Below are positions 49,270 to 56,823 of a stretch of 64,000 nucleotides of DNA, in pieces. Under the pieces are notes generated by a model. It made no database searches, was not told where the DNA came from, and was given only the letters and a program-made list of their open reading frames with translations. The stretch spans positions 1 to 64,000 of the forward strand of contig NZ_SLXU01000016.1 in assembly GCF_004343505.1 (NCBI RefSeq). Reading direction: 5' to 3'. How positions within the stretch are numbered: position 1 is the stretch's first letter; each line of letters begins with the position of its first letter. The DNA is from Rhodovulum bhavnagarense. GTDB lineage: Bacteria; Pseudomonadota; Alphaproteobacteria; Rhodobacterales; Rhodobacteraceae. Made by a program: the position numbers and the translations under genes.

Positions 49270-49458
49270 CGAGCCCTCCCCGCGTACAGTGTCGCTCCAG
49301 CGCCCAAAGGGCTAGCACGAAGGCCGACGCCCTGCCAGCGCCTTGGGCATCCCGGCCACATGGTATGGGAAAACGCCAGCCGCTCTTTACAGATTGCACC
49401 GGGATGCCATCTAGGAAGGACAAGTTATTCACGATCTCAGGATTTGTTTGCGCGCGCC

Positions 49459-49941
49459 ATGGACACCCGCGTTCTTTCTGCCCCCGGCCGCCAGATCGCG
49501 GCGCTTCCGCTGCGTCGCAATGCGCGGGGGGAATTGCAGGTTCTGATGGTTACCTCGCGCGGAACCGGACGCTGGGTGATGCCCAAGGGCTGGCAGATGG
49601 ACGGACGCAAACCCTGGAAAGCCGCCGAGATCGAGGCGTTGGAAGAGGCGGGCGCGCTCGGCCATGTCGGCACGACGGCCATCGGCCAGTATCACTATGA
49701 CAAGGTCCTGGACGACGGTGAAATCCTGCCCTGCCGAGTAGACGTCTTTCCGATGATGGTCGACCGGTTGAAACGCAACTGGAAGGAACGCCACCAACGC
49801 AGGCGGCATTGGTTCAGTCCGCGTCAGGCGGCCAAGCGGGTGGATGAACCCGACCTCGCCGCCCTCCTTCTAGGCCTCGAAAAGAAGCCGCATAAGCGGC
49901 CCGAGCTTCGTCCGCTGTTGAAAGGCGCCAAATCGGGATAA
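49459..49941 (+). CDS. NUDIX hydrolase
   Basis: The 160-residue protein has GRWVMPKGWQMDGRKPWKAA followed by EIEALEEAGALG, a Nudix box in which the usual arginine before the metal-binding glutamates is isoleucine. The MPKGW and late ERHQRRRHWFSPRQAAKRVDEPDL segments match the DIPP/diadenosine-polyphosphate type. It would cleave a nucleoside diphosphate linked to another group; the substrate is not clear. The start ATG at 49459 has no strong ribosome site. Confidence 0.88.
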   Translation: MDTRVLSAPGRQIAALPLRRNARGELQVLMVTSRGTGRWVMPKGWQMDGRKPWKAAEIEALEEAGALGHVGTTAIGQYHYDKVLDDGEILPCRVDVFPMMVDRLKRNWKERHQRRRHWFSPRQAAKRVDEPDLAALLLGLEKKPHKRPELRPLLKGAKSG

Positions 49942-49993
49942 GCCGCCACCGGGCCGCCCCGCAAACGGGTCAGTACGGACAGGGAAAAGCTGG

Positions 49994-51316
49994 CTAGCGC
50001 GCAACGGCAAGCTCGGCGCGCAAACCGCCCAGGGTCGGGCTCTGCCCAAGGCGCAGCTCGCCGCCATGTCCGCGCGCTATATCGGCTGCGATGGCCAGGC
50101 CCAACCCGACCCCGGTGCCAAGGTCCTGGTTGCGCGCCGCATCCAGCCGGTGAAAGGGCTGCATCGCCTCTTCGCGCCGGGCCTCGGGAATGCCGGGGCC
50201 GTCATCCTCGACGGTGAAAACAAGGTGGCGCGGGCGCCATTCCAGCCCCAGCCTGACCTGGGTGCCGTGGCGCATCGCGTTGCCGACCAGGTTTTGCAAC
50301 GCACGTTCCAACGCCAGCGGGCGTAGCGTCGTGACCTCCCCCCCGGATAGCGGGCCAATGATGATCCGCCCGCCCTGTGCCCGCGCCCGCGCCGCCGCGT
50401 CACGAACAAGATCGGCGGGATCGCAGGGCGCGGGATCGTCCAGAGCCTCGGCCCGCGCGAAATCCAGGAACGTGTCGATCATCCGTTCCATCTGGGAAAG
50501 GTCGCTCAACATGGCCTCTGCCTCGGCACAATCCTCTGTCATGGCCAGTTCCAGCCGCAGCCGGGTCAAGGGCGTGCGCAGGTCATGGCTGACACCCGAA
50601 AGCATCATCGTGCGCTGTTCGATCTGCCGTTCGATGCGATCACGCATATCGACAAAGGCCCGGCCCGCCGCCCGCACCTCGGTCGCCCCCGAAGGTCGAT
50701 AGGGCACGATACGCCCCTTGCCAAACGCCTCGGCCGCCGCGGCAAGCCGCTTGATCGGTTTCAACTGGTTGCGCAGGAACAGATAGGCGATCAGCGTCAT
50801 CAACAGCCCTGTCAGGACCATCAGCACCAGCAATTGATGGGGTTTGGCCGCCGAAACGCGCTTGCGGTCGAAAACGACCTCGAGAACCCCGTGACGCGTC
50901 GCCATGCTGAGCCGAACGAAGCGGTCGTTCGTCGCCAGGTCGACGCCCGTCATCGCGGGCACCAGATCGTACAGCGCCTCAACCACCACCCGGCCCGAGA
51001 GATCGTAGAACAGTCGCTTTCCCCCGGACGGCTGCGGCTGCCCCGGCAACTCGGTCTCGATGGCAAGCGCCCTGCCCAGCGCCTCCAGCGCGGCGCGCGC
51101 CCGCACCGTATCGGGAGCGGCCTGGGCCGTGGCGTGCAGATGATTCAGCCCGGGCGACATGCTGAGGATCATCTGGCGGGTGACATCCTCGAAATGCCGC
51201 TGGATGAACACCACCGAAACGACAAGCTGAAGCGCGATCACCGGAACCAGCAGAATCAACGCGGCCCGGCCGTAAAGCCCCCGCGGCAGCATGCGTTTGA
51301 TCCAGCGTTTCGCCAT
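49994..51316 (-). CDS. Orphan sensor histidine kinase (EnvZ-like)
   Basis: The 440-residue kinase has a membrane helix at about residues 18-38, a short periplasmic domain, a second helix (LLVLMVLTGLLMTLIAYLFL), HAMP, the H-box SGVSHDLRTPLTRLRLELAM, N-box NLVGNAMRHG and DDGPGIPEARREEAMQPFHRL. This resembles EnvZ. No response regulator gene is adjacent: the upstream neighbour is a divergent metallo-hydrolase, the downstream one a convergent Nudix gene. Its partner must be elsewhere. Confidence 0.9.
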   Translation of the reverse strand: MAKRWIKRMLPRGLYGRAALILLVPVIALQLVVSVVFIQRHFEDVTRQMILSMSPGLNHLHATAQAAPDTVRARAALEALGRALAIETELPGQPQPSGGKRLFYDLSGRVVVEALYDLVPAMTGVDLATNDRFVRLSMATRHGVLEVVFDRKRVSAAKPHQLLVLMVLTGLLMTLIAYLFLRNQLKPIKRLAAAAEAFGKGRIVPYRPSGATEVRAAGRAFVDMRDRIERQIEQRTMMLSGVSHDLRTPLTRLRLELAMTEDCAEAEAMLSDLSQMERMIDTFLDFARAEALDDPAPCDPADLVRDAAARARAQGGRIIIGPLSGGEVTTLRPLALERALQNLVGNAMRHGTQVRLGLEWRPRHLVFTVEDDGPGIPEARREEAMQPFHRLDAARNQDLGTGVGLGLAIAADIARGHGGELRLGQSPTLGGLRAELAVAR

Positions 51317-51359
51317 GCTAAAGGCTTAGCCCTGCAATCGCGCCAAAGGAACCCGCGAG

Positions 51360-52250
51360 ATGTCGTTTGATCCCACGCCCGGCCAGGCCGAAACGCTGGC
51401 CCCCGGCCTGCGCCGCGTCCTGGCCCCCAACCCCTCACCGATGACCTACAGGGGAACCAATACCTATATCCTGGGCCGGGGCGCGGTCGCGGTGATCGAT
51501 CCCGGGCCGGACGATCGCGCCCATTTCAAGGCGATTTTCGACGCGCTGGCCCCGAACGAACGGATCACGCATATTCTTGTCACGCATTCCCATGTCGATC
51601 ATTCCCCGCTGGCCCGCCCCTTGTCGCGGGCAACCGGCGCGCCTGTGCTGGCCCATGGCGACAGCACGGCGGGACGGCGCGCAGATCTGGCACAACTGTC
51701 CGGCCTCGGTGGCGGCGAAGGGATCGATCCGGGATTCGCACCCGATCACAGGCTCGCCGACGGCGAAACGATCATCGGTGCGGACTGGCAGATCACCGCG
51801 CTGCATACCCCGGGGCACATGGGAAACCACATGTGCTTTGCCTGGCAGGGGGCGCTCTTTACCGGCGATCACGTGATGGGATGGGCAAGTTCCATGGTCT
51901 CTCCCCCCGATGGCGATCTCGCGGCGTTCATGGCATCGCTCGACCGCCTGCGCGCGCGCCCCGAGCACATCCTCTATCCCGGACATGGCGCCCCGGTGCA
52001 AGACGGACCTGCCCGCATCGCCGCCCTGGCCACCCACCGGCGCGCGCGCAGGGCGCAGATCCTCGAGGCGCTGGCTCGCGGCCCGGCCACCCCCGAGGCC
52101 CTGACCCGAGCCATCTATACCGATGCCCCCCCCGGCCTGCTGGGCGCGGCACTGCGCAACGTCCTGGCCCACCTCGTTGAATTAACAGATGAAAAACTGG
52201 CCGCCCCGCTTGGCGAGATGACCGTCACGACGCCTTGGCAAAGGATATGA
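51360..52250 (+). CDS. MBL-fold metallo-hydrolase (LACTB2-like)
   Basis: The 296-residue protein has the metallo-beta-lactamase zinc motif LVTHSHVDHSPLA, a further His in HTPGHMGNHMCF, GDHVMGW, and LYPGHGAPVQDG, followed by a C-terminal winged-helix-like segment (THRRARRAQILEAL...). This combination fits the LACTB2/beta-lactamase-like RNase-related subgroup. Function in this organism is unknown. It is divergent from the histidine kinase and lies 70 bases before the tRNA. Confidence 0.9.
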   Translation: MSFDPTPGQAETLAPGLRRVLAPNPSPMTYRGTNTYILGRGAVAVIDPGPDDRAHFKAIFDALAPNERITHILVTHSHVDHSPLARPLSRATGAPVLAHGDSTAGRRADLAQLSGLGGGEGIDPGFAPDHRLADGETIIGADWQITALHTPGHMGNHMCFAWQGALFTGDHVMGWASSMVSPPDGDLAAFMASLDRLRARPEHILYPGHGAPVQDGPARIAALATHRRARRAQILEALARGPATPEALTRAIYTDAPPGLLGAALRNVLAHLVELTDEKLAAPLGEMTVTTPWQRI

Positions 52251-52320
52251 ACAAAGACGCGTAATTTTCTCAAAACCCTCTGGACGCGGGTAAACTCCCT
52301 TGCTATACGCCCCTCCACGT

Positions 52321-52395
52321 TCCGGCGTAGCTCAGCGGTAGAGCAGTTGACTGTTAATCAATTGGTCGTAGGTTCGATCCCTACCGCCGGAGCCA
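52321..52395 (+). tRNA. tRNA-Asn (anticodon GTT), likely phage attachment site
   Basis: The 75-base gene folds as a cloverleaf: acceptor TCCGGCG/CGCCGGA, D arm with GCTCAGCGGTAGAGC, anticodon arm TTGACTGTTAATCAA (GTT), T arm GTAGGTTCGATCCCTAC, and an encoded CCA. It is the last chromosomal-type gene; phage-like genes begin 219 bases further on. tRNA 3' ends are common integration sites. Confidence 0.97.
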
Positions 52396-52462
52396 AATTC
52401 TCTCAATGAGATCAAGACGATAAAGGCAGTCCGACAGGGCGGCTTTTGTCGTTTTTGGCACC

Positions 52463-52484
52463 CTCTACAACAACTCTACAACAA
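52463..52484 (+). repeat. Tandem 11-bp repeat beside the tRNA
   Basis: CTCTACAACAA occurs twice in a row. It lies 67 bases past the tRNA end, where a tyrosine integrase would have arm-type sites. A related pair in inverted orientation is at 61537-61556. The rest of the 219-base gap holds no gene I can support. Confidence 0.65.
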
Positions 52485-52614
52485 AAAGACCCGGACGCGC
52501 AGACGCCCGGGCCAAGTGTCACTGTCTGCGGCAGCGGCCCCGCCCAACACAAGCGAGGGCTTCACGGCCTCGGTAAACAAGGAAACCCGAGGCCGCTAAG
52601 AGAGTGTCAGTGGA

Positions 52615-52893
52615 TTAGGCGGCCTCCTCGCCTTCGTCTTCGCAGTTGAGGTCGTCGATCCACATTTGTGCCGCGTCCATGATACTCTCGAGCACTGCGC
52701 GCTTGTCTTCCTCGGGGATAGTCCAGAGGACGTCGCCCGTGATTTCGAGGCCGTGGAACAGCAGCTTGCCTTCACCGGTGAGCGCGAACTCGTCCATGTA
52801 TTGGCACTTTGCCGCGTTGTTGACGCCGAGGCGTGCGATGTCGAGGGCTGCGCCGAAGCGGCTCGCCGCGATGGAGATTGAGGTGTCAATCAT
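52615..52893 (-). CDS. Small acidic phage-island protein, unknown
   Basis: The 92-residue product starts MIDTSISIAASRFGAALDIA after a well-placed AAGGAG and ends in an acidic tail (DDLNCEDEGEEAA). The middle, ECQ-like YMDEFALTGEGKLLFHGLEITGDVLW, looks like a compact globular fold, but I recognise no family. It is the gene nearest to the tRNA on this strand. Confidence 0.6.
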   Translation of the reverse strand: MIDTSISIAASRFGAALDIARLGVNNAAKCQYMDEFALTGEGKLLFHGLEITGDVLWTIPEEDKRAVLESIMDAAQMWIDDLNCEDEGEEAA

Positions 52894-52934
52894 TGGTATT
52901 CACTCCTTACTGATTTGGGTTCCGCCTCATTGGC

Positions 52935-53381
52935 GTGCTACCTTTCTGCCAAAGGAGAAGACCGATTCCTGTTGAGCAGAATTCAGACGAACTCAACGAA
53001 ATTGCCGACGCGTGGTTTGACGACGCGGGTGATGTCGCGAAGGCGTGGGAAGTCATTGCCCGCTGCATCGACGAGGAGCGCACCTTCCCCGCGTGGGTGC
53101 TGCGCTATCTGCGACGCCTTGCCGATGATCCACCGCTGCCGCCAGAACCCGACGAGCGCCCGTCGAAGGCTTACTATGATCCGGTGGAAATCTTCTCGAC
53201 GGTCACACAGTGGCGGCAGGTCGAAGGCAAGAAGCCGACACTGCAAGCGTGCTTTGAGCGCTTCATCAACGAATGTTTAAACGGGCGTGGTGAAGAAGAA
53301 ACCCTCAAGACGGCCTACTATCGCGGCCTGCGCATCGCCCAAAACGAGATCGCCTTCATGCAGGAAGTCATCAAGGGCTGA
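52935..53381 (+). CDS. Hypothetical protein of the island
   Basis: The product (up to 148 residues) is rich in charged and aromatic residues: ELNEIADAWFDDAGDVAKAWEV and later KAYYDPVEIFSTVTQWRQVE. No domain is recognised. The start is uncertain: GTG at 52935 lies before a clear AAAGGAG site (52951-52957), while the codon correctly spaced after it is ATT at 52965, which would give a protein beginning with IPVEQNSDE. It overlaps the convergent HEPN gene by 11 bases. Confidence 0.55.
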   Translation: MLPFCQRRRPIPVEQNSDELNEIADAWFDDAGDVAKAWEVIARCIDEERTFPAWVLRYLRRLADDPPLPPEPDERPSKAYYDPVEIFSTVTQWRQVEGKKPTLQACFERFINECLNGRGEEETLKTAYYRGLRIAQNEIAFMQEVIKG

Positions 53382-54126
53382 GGGCCAGAACTACGTTGTT
53401 GACGAGGTCAGTGATAGCGTCGTCCGCTTGCGCCTGTGTCACCACGATAGTCGAAGGATGCGCTACGGTGTTCCGCCGCTTCAATTTCGATTCCAGAATC
53501 TCGACCACGTTCTTGCCCAACAAGCGCGCTGTCCTGCAAACGGCAATAACCTCACTCTCCTTGAACTCCTCAAAGTCGTCCCGCGTGGAGATCGTGTCAT
53601 TCTTCTTTGGGAAGCGCTTGGGCACCGCCGCGTTGAACTTGTCCAGACGCGCCTGATCCGCGAGCAGCCATTCCATGAGGTGGTCGTAGGCGAGGTTCCA
53701 AACCATGACGATTGCCGCCCGATACGCCTTCACCTTGTAGCAGTTCAGAGCCTCAACAAGAAAATCCCGCTCTGCCAAGGACGGTACTTTACTCGGCAGG
53801 TCTGAAAGCAGCTTAGACACCGCGACGACGGAAGGGTTGCCGCCGATTTTCGTGTCGTAGGACCGCCTGACAGAGCCTGCAAGTTTGTAACCGCCACCTG
53901 CTTTCACTAGCTGCGGCGGCTTCTTCTTCGCTAGCCGATCTAGATACTGCGTGACGTTCGGCGGATCAACACCGACCTGCTCGAAAGCCGTGCGCATGGT
54001 CGTTGAGTTGAATGACGCCTTCCCTTCGACAGCCTCCAAGTACCAGCCAAGCAGGAGCAATTGGTCAACAGCCGACTTCGAGTAGAAGCCGGAAACCGAA
54101 TCCGCGAAACCGCTCAATCCGTCCAA
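53371..54126 (-). CDS. HEPN-motif protein with winged-helix-like N-terminus (possible toxin or defence nuclease)
   Basis: The 251-residue protein has two parts. Residues 15-90 (SAVDQLLLLGWYLEAVEG... NVTQYLDRLAKKKPPQLV) look like a winged-helix DNA-binding domain. The C-terminal half has EALNCYKVKAYRAAIVMVWNL, typical of HEPN four-helix proteins, and the RX4H motif R218-NTVA-H223, the catalytic signature of HEPN ribonucleases, as in DUF4145-like proteins. The start is a TTG one base after the stop of the partner gene, with GAGGG five bases upstream, so translation is coupled. It may be an RNase toxin, an abortive-infection effector, or a structural HEPN. Confidence 0.6.
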   Translation of the reverse strand: MDGLSGFADSVSGFYSKSAVDQLLLLGWYLEAVEGKASFNSTTMRTAFEQVGVDPPNVTQYLDRLAKKKPPQLVKAGGGYKLAGSVRRSYDTKIGGNPSVVAVSKLLSDLPSKVPSLAERDFLVEALNCYKVKAYRAAIVMVWNLAYDHLMEWLLADQARLDKFNAAVPKRFPKKNDTISTRDDFEEFKESEVIAVCRTARLLGKNVVEILESKLKRRNTVAHPSTIVVTQAQADDAITDLVNNVVLALSP

Positions 54127-54127
54127 T

Positions 54128-54736
54128 TCATCCCTCAGCGAACTTATGCACCCGGTCGAGGCCGATGTGGTTCACAGCATAGGTGCCGCGCGACGGGCCT
54201 TGGTCGAGCAACTGGTTCGCTTTCAGGTTCCGCAGCGGTTGCGCGAAGTCCTTCGATCCCGTGGACCAGTTCAGCTTGCGAAAGCAGGTATAGACATGAT
54301 CCGCCGTCACGCCCTCGACGTCCGGCCTCTCCTCGCAAAGATACGCAACGGTCATCAGGAAACGGTCCTGCTCGTTCTTTGGTGGATACTTTTCCGCATA
54401 GGTGGCGAGCGAAACGTCGGCGTCGAGGTCGATCTGCACAATCTTACGCTTCGCCGGTTTTCGCGGCTTCGGTGGTGTGGTTGGCGCAGCCGCAGCCTCT
54501 TCTGCCGCATCGTCGGCATAGTCGGCGGCATCAATCACGTCCTCGTCTTCCAAATCAGATTGGCCGATGACTTGGGTCGTGCTCCTCGCTATGCGAGGCC
54601 CATTGGTCTGCGCAGGACGCAAAGCGTTCTGAATAGCGGTCGTGATCTGAGCAAGATCACCCTCAGGCATTTCCGCTTCAAGCATGATGAAGCGGACTTT
54701 CGACGTTCCAGTTCCTTTGGACGGCTTCTTGGCCAT
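54128..54736 (-). CDS. Hypothetical protein with C-terminal winged-helix-like domain, partner of the HEPN gene
   Basis: The 202-residue protein starts MAKKPSKGTGTSKVRFIMLE after GGAGG. A long low-complexity linker (DAADYADDAAEEAAAAPTTP then KPRKPAKRK) separates an N-terminal VRFIMLEAEMPEGDLAQITTA segment from a C-terminal domain with DHVYTCFRKLNWSTGSKDFAQ and PLRNLKANQLLDQG, which reads as a winged helix. It is the first gene of a two-gene operon with the HEPN gene, so it may be an antitoxin, sensor or scaffold. I know no named family. Confidence 0.55.
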   Translation of the reverse strand: MAKKPSKGTGTSKVRFIMLEAEMPEGDLAQITTAIQNALRPAQTNGPRIARSTTQVIGQSDLEDEDVIDAADYADDAAEEAAAAPTTPPKPRKPAKRKIVQIDLDADVSLATYAEKYPPKNEQDRFLMTVAYLCEERPDVEGVTADHVYTCFRKLNWSTGSKDFAQPLRNLKANQLLDQGPSRGTYAVNHIGLDRVHKFAEG

Positions 54737-54786
54737 ACGGGCCTCCAATTCCACATTTGCGCGCGAGCCACTTGCATACCACAACA

Positions 54787-54881
54787 GGTTGCGGCAGTTA
54801 AGTCCTTTTCTCCGCCGAATTGCTCTTTAACGGAACAGCGCAATTCCAATGTTTCGCGCTTCACGCTACCGGTTGCGGCAG
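54787..54881. promoter_or_regulatory. Direct repeats and boxA-like element in divergent promoter region
   Basis: GGTTGCGGCAG occurs at 54787-54797 and 54871-54881, exactly 84 bases apart (eight helical turns). Between them TGCTCTTTAA at 54821-54830 matches the boxA antitermination element on the + strand. The region separates the HEPN operon from the + strand gene at 54934. Confidence 0.45.
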
Positions 54882-54933
54882 CACCGGAAAGGCGTCCAAG
54901 TGTTCATGCCTCTACATCAACGGGGCTGAACAC

Positions 54934-55212
54934 ATGACTTCCACCTACCTTATCGACCGACTGAGCAACGAGGCCGCGCGCCGCTTGGCAGACAAGGTGC
55001 GCGACGGGCGACGCCGCGCGCTTGCCGCGATCTCGAAGTGCTGCATCGTCACAACGGACGACGGCATCGAGACGCGCGAGCACATCTTCGACCAACCGCC
55101 GACCATCGGCCAGCTTGCGGACCGCGCAGGCCCGGGCGCATGGGTCGTATCGGTCGCGATGCGCCGCGTGCCTCAGAGAGCGCGCGAGCGCTTGGGGATC
55201 GCTGCTGAGTGA
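54934..55212 (+). CDS. Hypothetical protein of the island
   Basis: The 92-residue basic product starts MTSTYLIDRLSNEAARRLAD and has IGQLADRAGPGAWVVSVAMRRV near its end. It has no motif I recognise. The ribosome site is weak. It is one of only two + strand genes in the island and is read away from the HEPN operon. Confidence 0.5.
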   Translation: MTSTYLIDRLSNEAARRLADKVRDGRRRALAAISKCCIVTTDDGIETREHIFDQPPTIGQLADRAGPGAWVVSVAMRRVPQRARERLGIAAE

Positions 55213-55268
55213 TGTCACGACAGGCGAGCGTCGCATCCTCGCAGCGCTCGCCTAAGACGCTGCGTCGC

Positions 55269-55346
55269 TCACCGCAGCACCTGCCATAGCGCATATGCGC
55301 AGACAGCGAGAGCGACGAGCAGCAGGGCATTCTCGATAGCCGCCAC
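55269..55346 (-). CDS. Candidate 25-residue membrane peptide
   Basis: A GTG directly after the terminase nuclease stop codon opens a 25-codon frame beginning MAAIENALLLVALAVCAYAL and ending QVLR. It is a single strong transmembrane helix with a charged tail. It has no separate ribosome site, so coupling to the upstream stop would be needed. It might be a tiny phage membrane protein or chance. Confidence 0.35.
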   Translation of the reverse strand: MAAIENALLLVALAVCAYALWQVLR

Positions 55347-56066
55347 CTAGAAATACCCGTGCAACTTCCCGACCGACATGCGCTGCGGCGCGATGTGGGT
55401 CTCAAGGAACGTCGCGAGACAATGCGCGACCCAACGGTCAGCGTGATGACCACGGCCACCGCCCTGCAATGTCAGGTTCCCAGCGGACGTCTCCTTGAAC
55501 TCGACGCTCCGCGCTTCGCGGATCAGTTCATCCTTCTCGGGCAGATCGTGAGCGATAAGCGACGTGCCATTCTCAAGACAGGTCGCTGCATTCTCGAACA
55601 GCAGGTTCTTCGACACGCGGACGCGTGATCCGTCGCGCGTGAATGTGGCACCCGCAGTCATCACCATCGGCGTCGCAGGAACCTTCGCCTGCTGATACAG
55701 GCCCTCAAGCGGCGCGCCCATGCCTGTCGCATCGAAGCAGAAACGCCAGTTCTTCAACTTGCGCAGAACGGACACGGACCAGTCAACGACGTCCACCGCC
55801 TCGGCGAGTTTCGCGGTGTCCGTCCAGACGGTCGTTAGCCGGAGCGGCGTCAGCGCCTGCTCGAAGCCGCGCCCCGTCAGGAACGGTCGGCGTTCCGCCT
55901 TGATGATGCACATGGCAGACGGGTCTTCACCGCGCCCGCCCACATCGAGCGCGACAGCATAGCGGCGGAAGCCGAGCACCTGAGCGCCTGCCATCGCAGG
56001 GTCTGCGTTTGTCGGAAGGGCAAGCGTCCCGTCGTCGCGTTCGATCAGTTCAAGTTCAGAGGACAA
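55347..56066 (-). CDS. Terminase large subunit, nuclease part (separate gene)
   Basis: The 239-residue product contains the RNase H-like nuclease of TerL: YAVALDVGGRGEDPSAM (first metal aspartate), FCFDATGMGAPLEGLY (second) and a late GRGHHADRWVAHCLA. The most likely start is TTG at 56066, preceded by GGAG at the right spacing and lying inside the last codons of the ATPase gene. Together the two products make a normal-length TerL that cuts and packages phage DNA. The frame is +1 relative to the ATPase gene, so a programmed frameshift joining them is an alternative. Confidence 0.8.
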   Translation of the reverse strand: MSSELELIERDDGTLALPTNADPAMAGAQVLGFRRYAVALDVGGRGEDPSAMCIIKAERRPFLTGRGFEQALTPLRLTTVWTDTAKLAEAVDVVDWSVSVLRKLKNWRFCFDATGMGAPLEGLYQQAKVPATPMVMTAGATFTRDGSRVRVSKNLLFENAATCLENGTSLIAHDLPEKDELIREARSVEFKETSAGNLTLQGGGRGHHADRWVAHCLATFLETHIAPQRMSVGKLHGYF

Positions 56067-56823
56067 GGGCGCTCTCCGTGTTGTTGGTGGCACGCGCGAG
56101 GACAGCAGCCGACAGCAGCGGATCGCCGCCACCAGCGAAGATACAGTCGTACTCACGGGCGAAGCGCGCGGCCGAGATCACATCGCGCTCCTTCTCAATC
56201 GCTTCGATCAACTCGGGATCGCCGCAGTTGCGGTAGTGGCCGAGGATCTTCAGAAAGTCGTTGGGTTCGGTCCACCAGCGATAGAAATCGCCTTCCTTCC
56301 ACATCGGCGTGGACGTGACGAGGAGCCTGCCCGTCACCTTCTTCCGCATCGGCAGCACCGCCGCGATGTCGTCGTCCGAGATCAGCGCGCACTCGTCGAG
56401 GGCGAGCAGATCGGCTGTGAAGCCCCGCGCGCTGTCCGTCGCGGGCATCGCAAGGATGCGGCCTTTGTGGGACGCCGCTGACACCTCCGTCTTGAGGAAC
56501 TGGATGTCGGGCGGCGCGAATGGATCGGCATCGCGGAACTCTTTGACGCGCAGCAGGAACTCCTTCGCCTGCTTTTCGGTCGGCGTGATCACGACGACAA
56601 CGAGACCGCGCAGGAAGGCATCCCATGCGACGCAGGCGACCGCCGTTGACTTGCCCAACTGCCGCGACGCCATCAGGACGACGTGGGATGAGGTAGACAG
56701 GAGCAGGTCTCGTTGAAACTTTCGCGGTGTGACGCGCATCGCCGCCTTGAACCGTGCGATGGGATCGAGCGAGGTCGTCAGACCGCCGAGGTAGCGATGA
56801 AGGGCGGGATCGAGGGCGGTCAT
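56056..56823 (-). CDS. Terminase large subunit, ATPase part (separate gene)
   Basis: The 255-residue product has the packaging ATPase motifs: Walker A MASRQLGKSTAVA, Walker B LLALDECALISDDD, the coupling motif LVTSTPM and the FAREYDCIF end that normally links to the nuclease. It stops at ESALVL, where an intact TerL would continue. It starts in an ATGA overlap with terS. Function: hydrolyses ATP to drive phage DNA into the procapsid. Confidence 0.85.
   Translation of the reverse strand: MTALDPALHRYLGGLTTSLDPIARFKAAMRVTPRKFQRDLLLSTSSHVVLMASRQLGKSTAVACVAWDAFLRGLVVVVITPTEKQAKEFLLRVKEFRDADPFAPPDIQFLKTEVSAASHKGRILAMPATDSARGFTADLLALDECALISDDDIAAVLPMRKKVTGRLLVTSTPMWKEGDFYRWWTEPNDFLKILGHYRNCGDPELIEAIEKERDVISAARFAREYDCIFAGGGDPLLSAAVLARATNNTESALVL

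Noticed and set aside
52489-52519. GC-rich inverted segment after the tandem repeat as a terminator
   Set aside because: CCCGG...CCGGG pairs only five bases and no T run follows; too weak to call.
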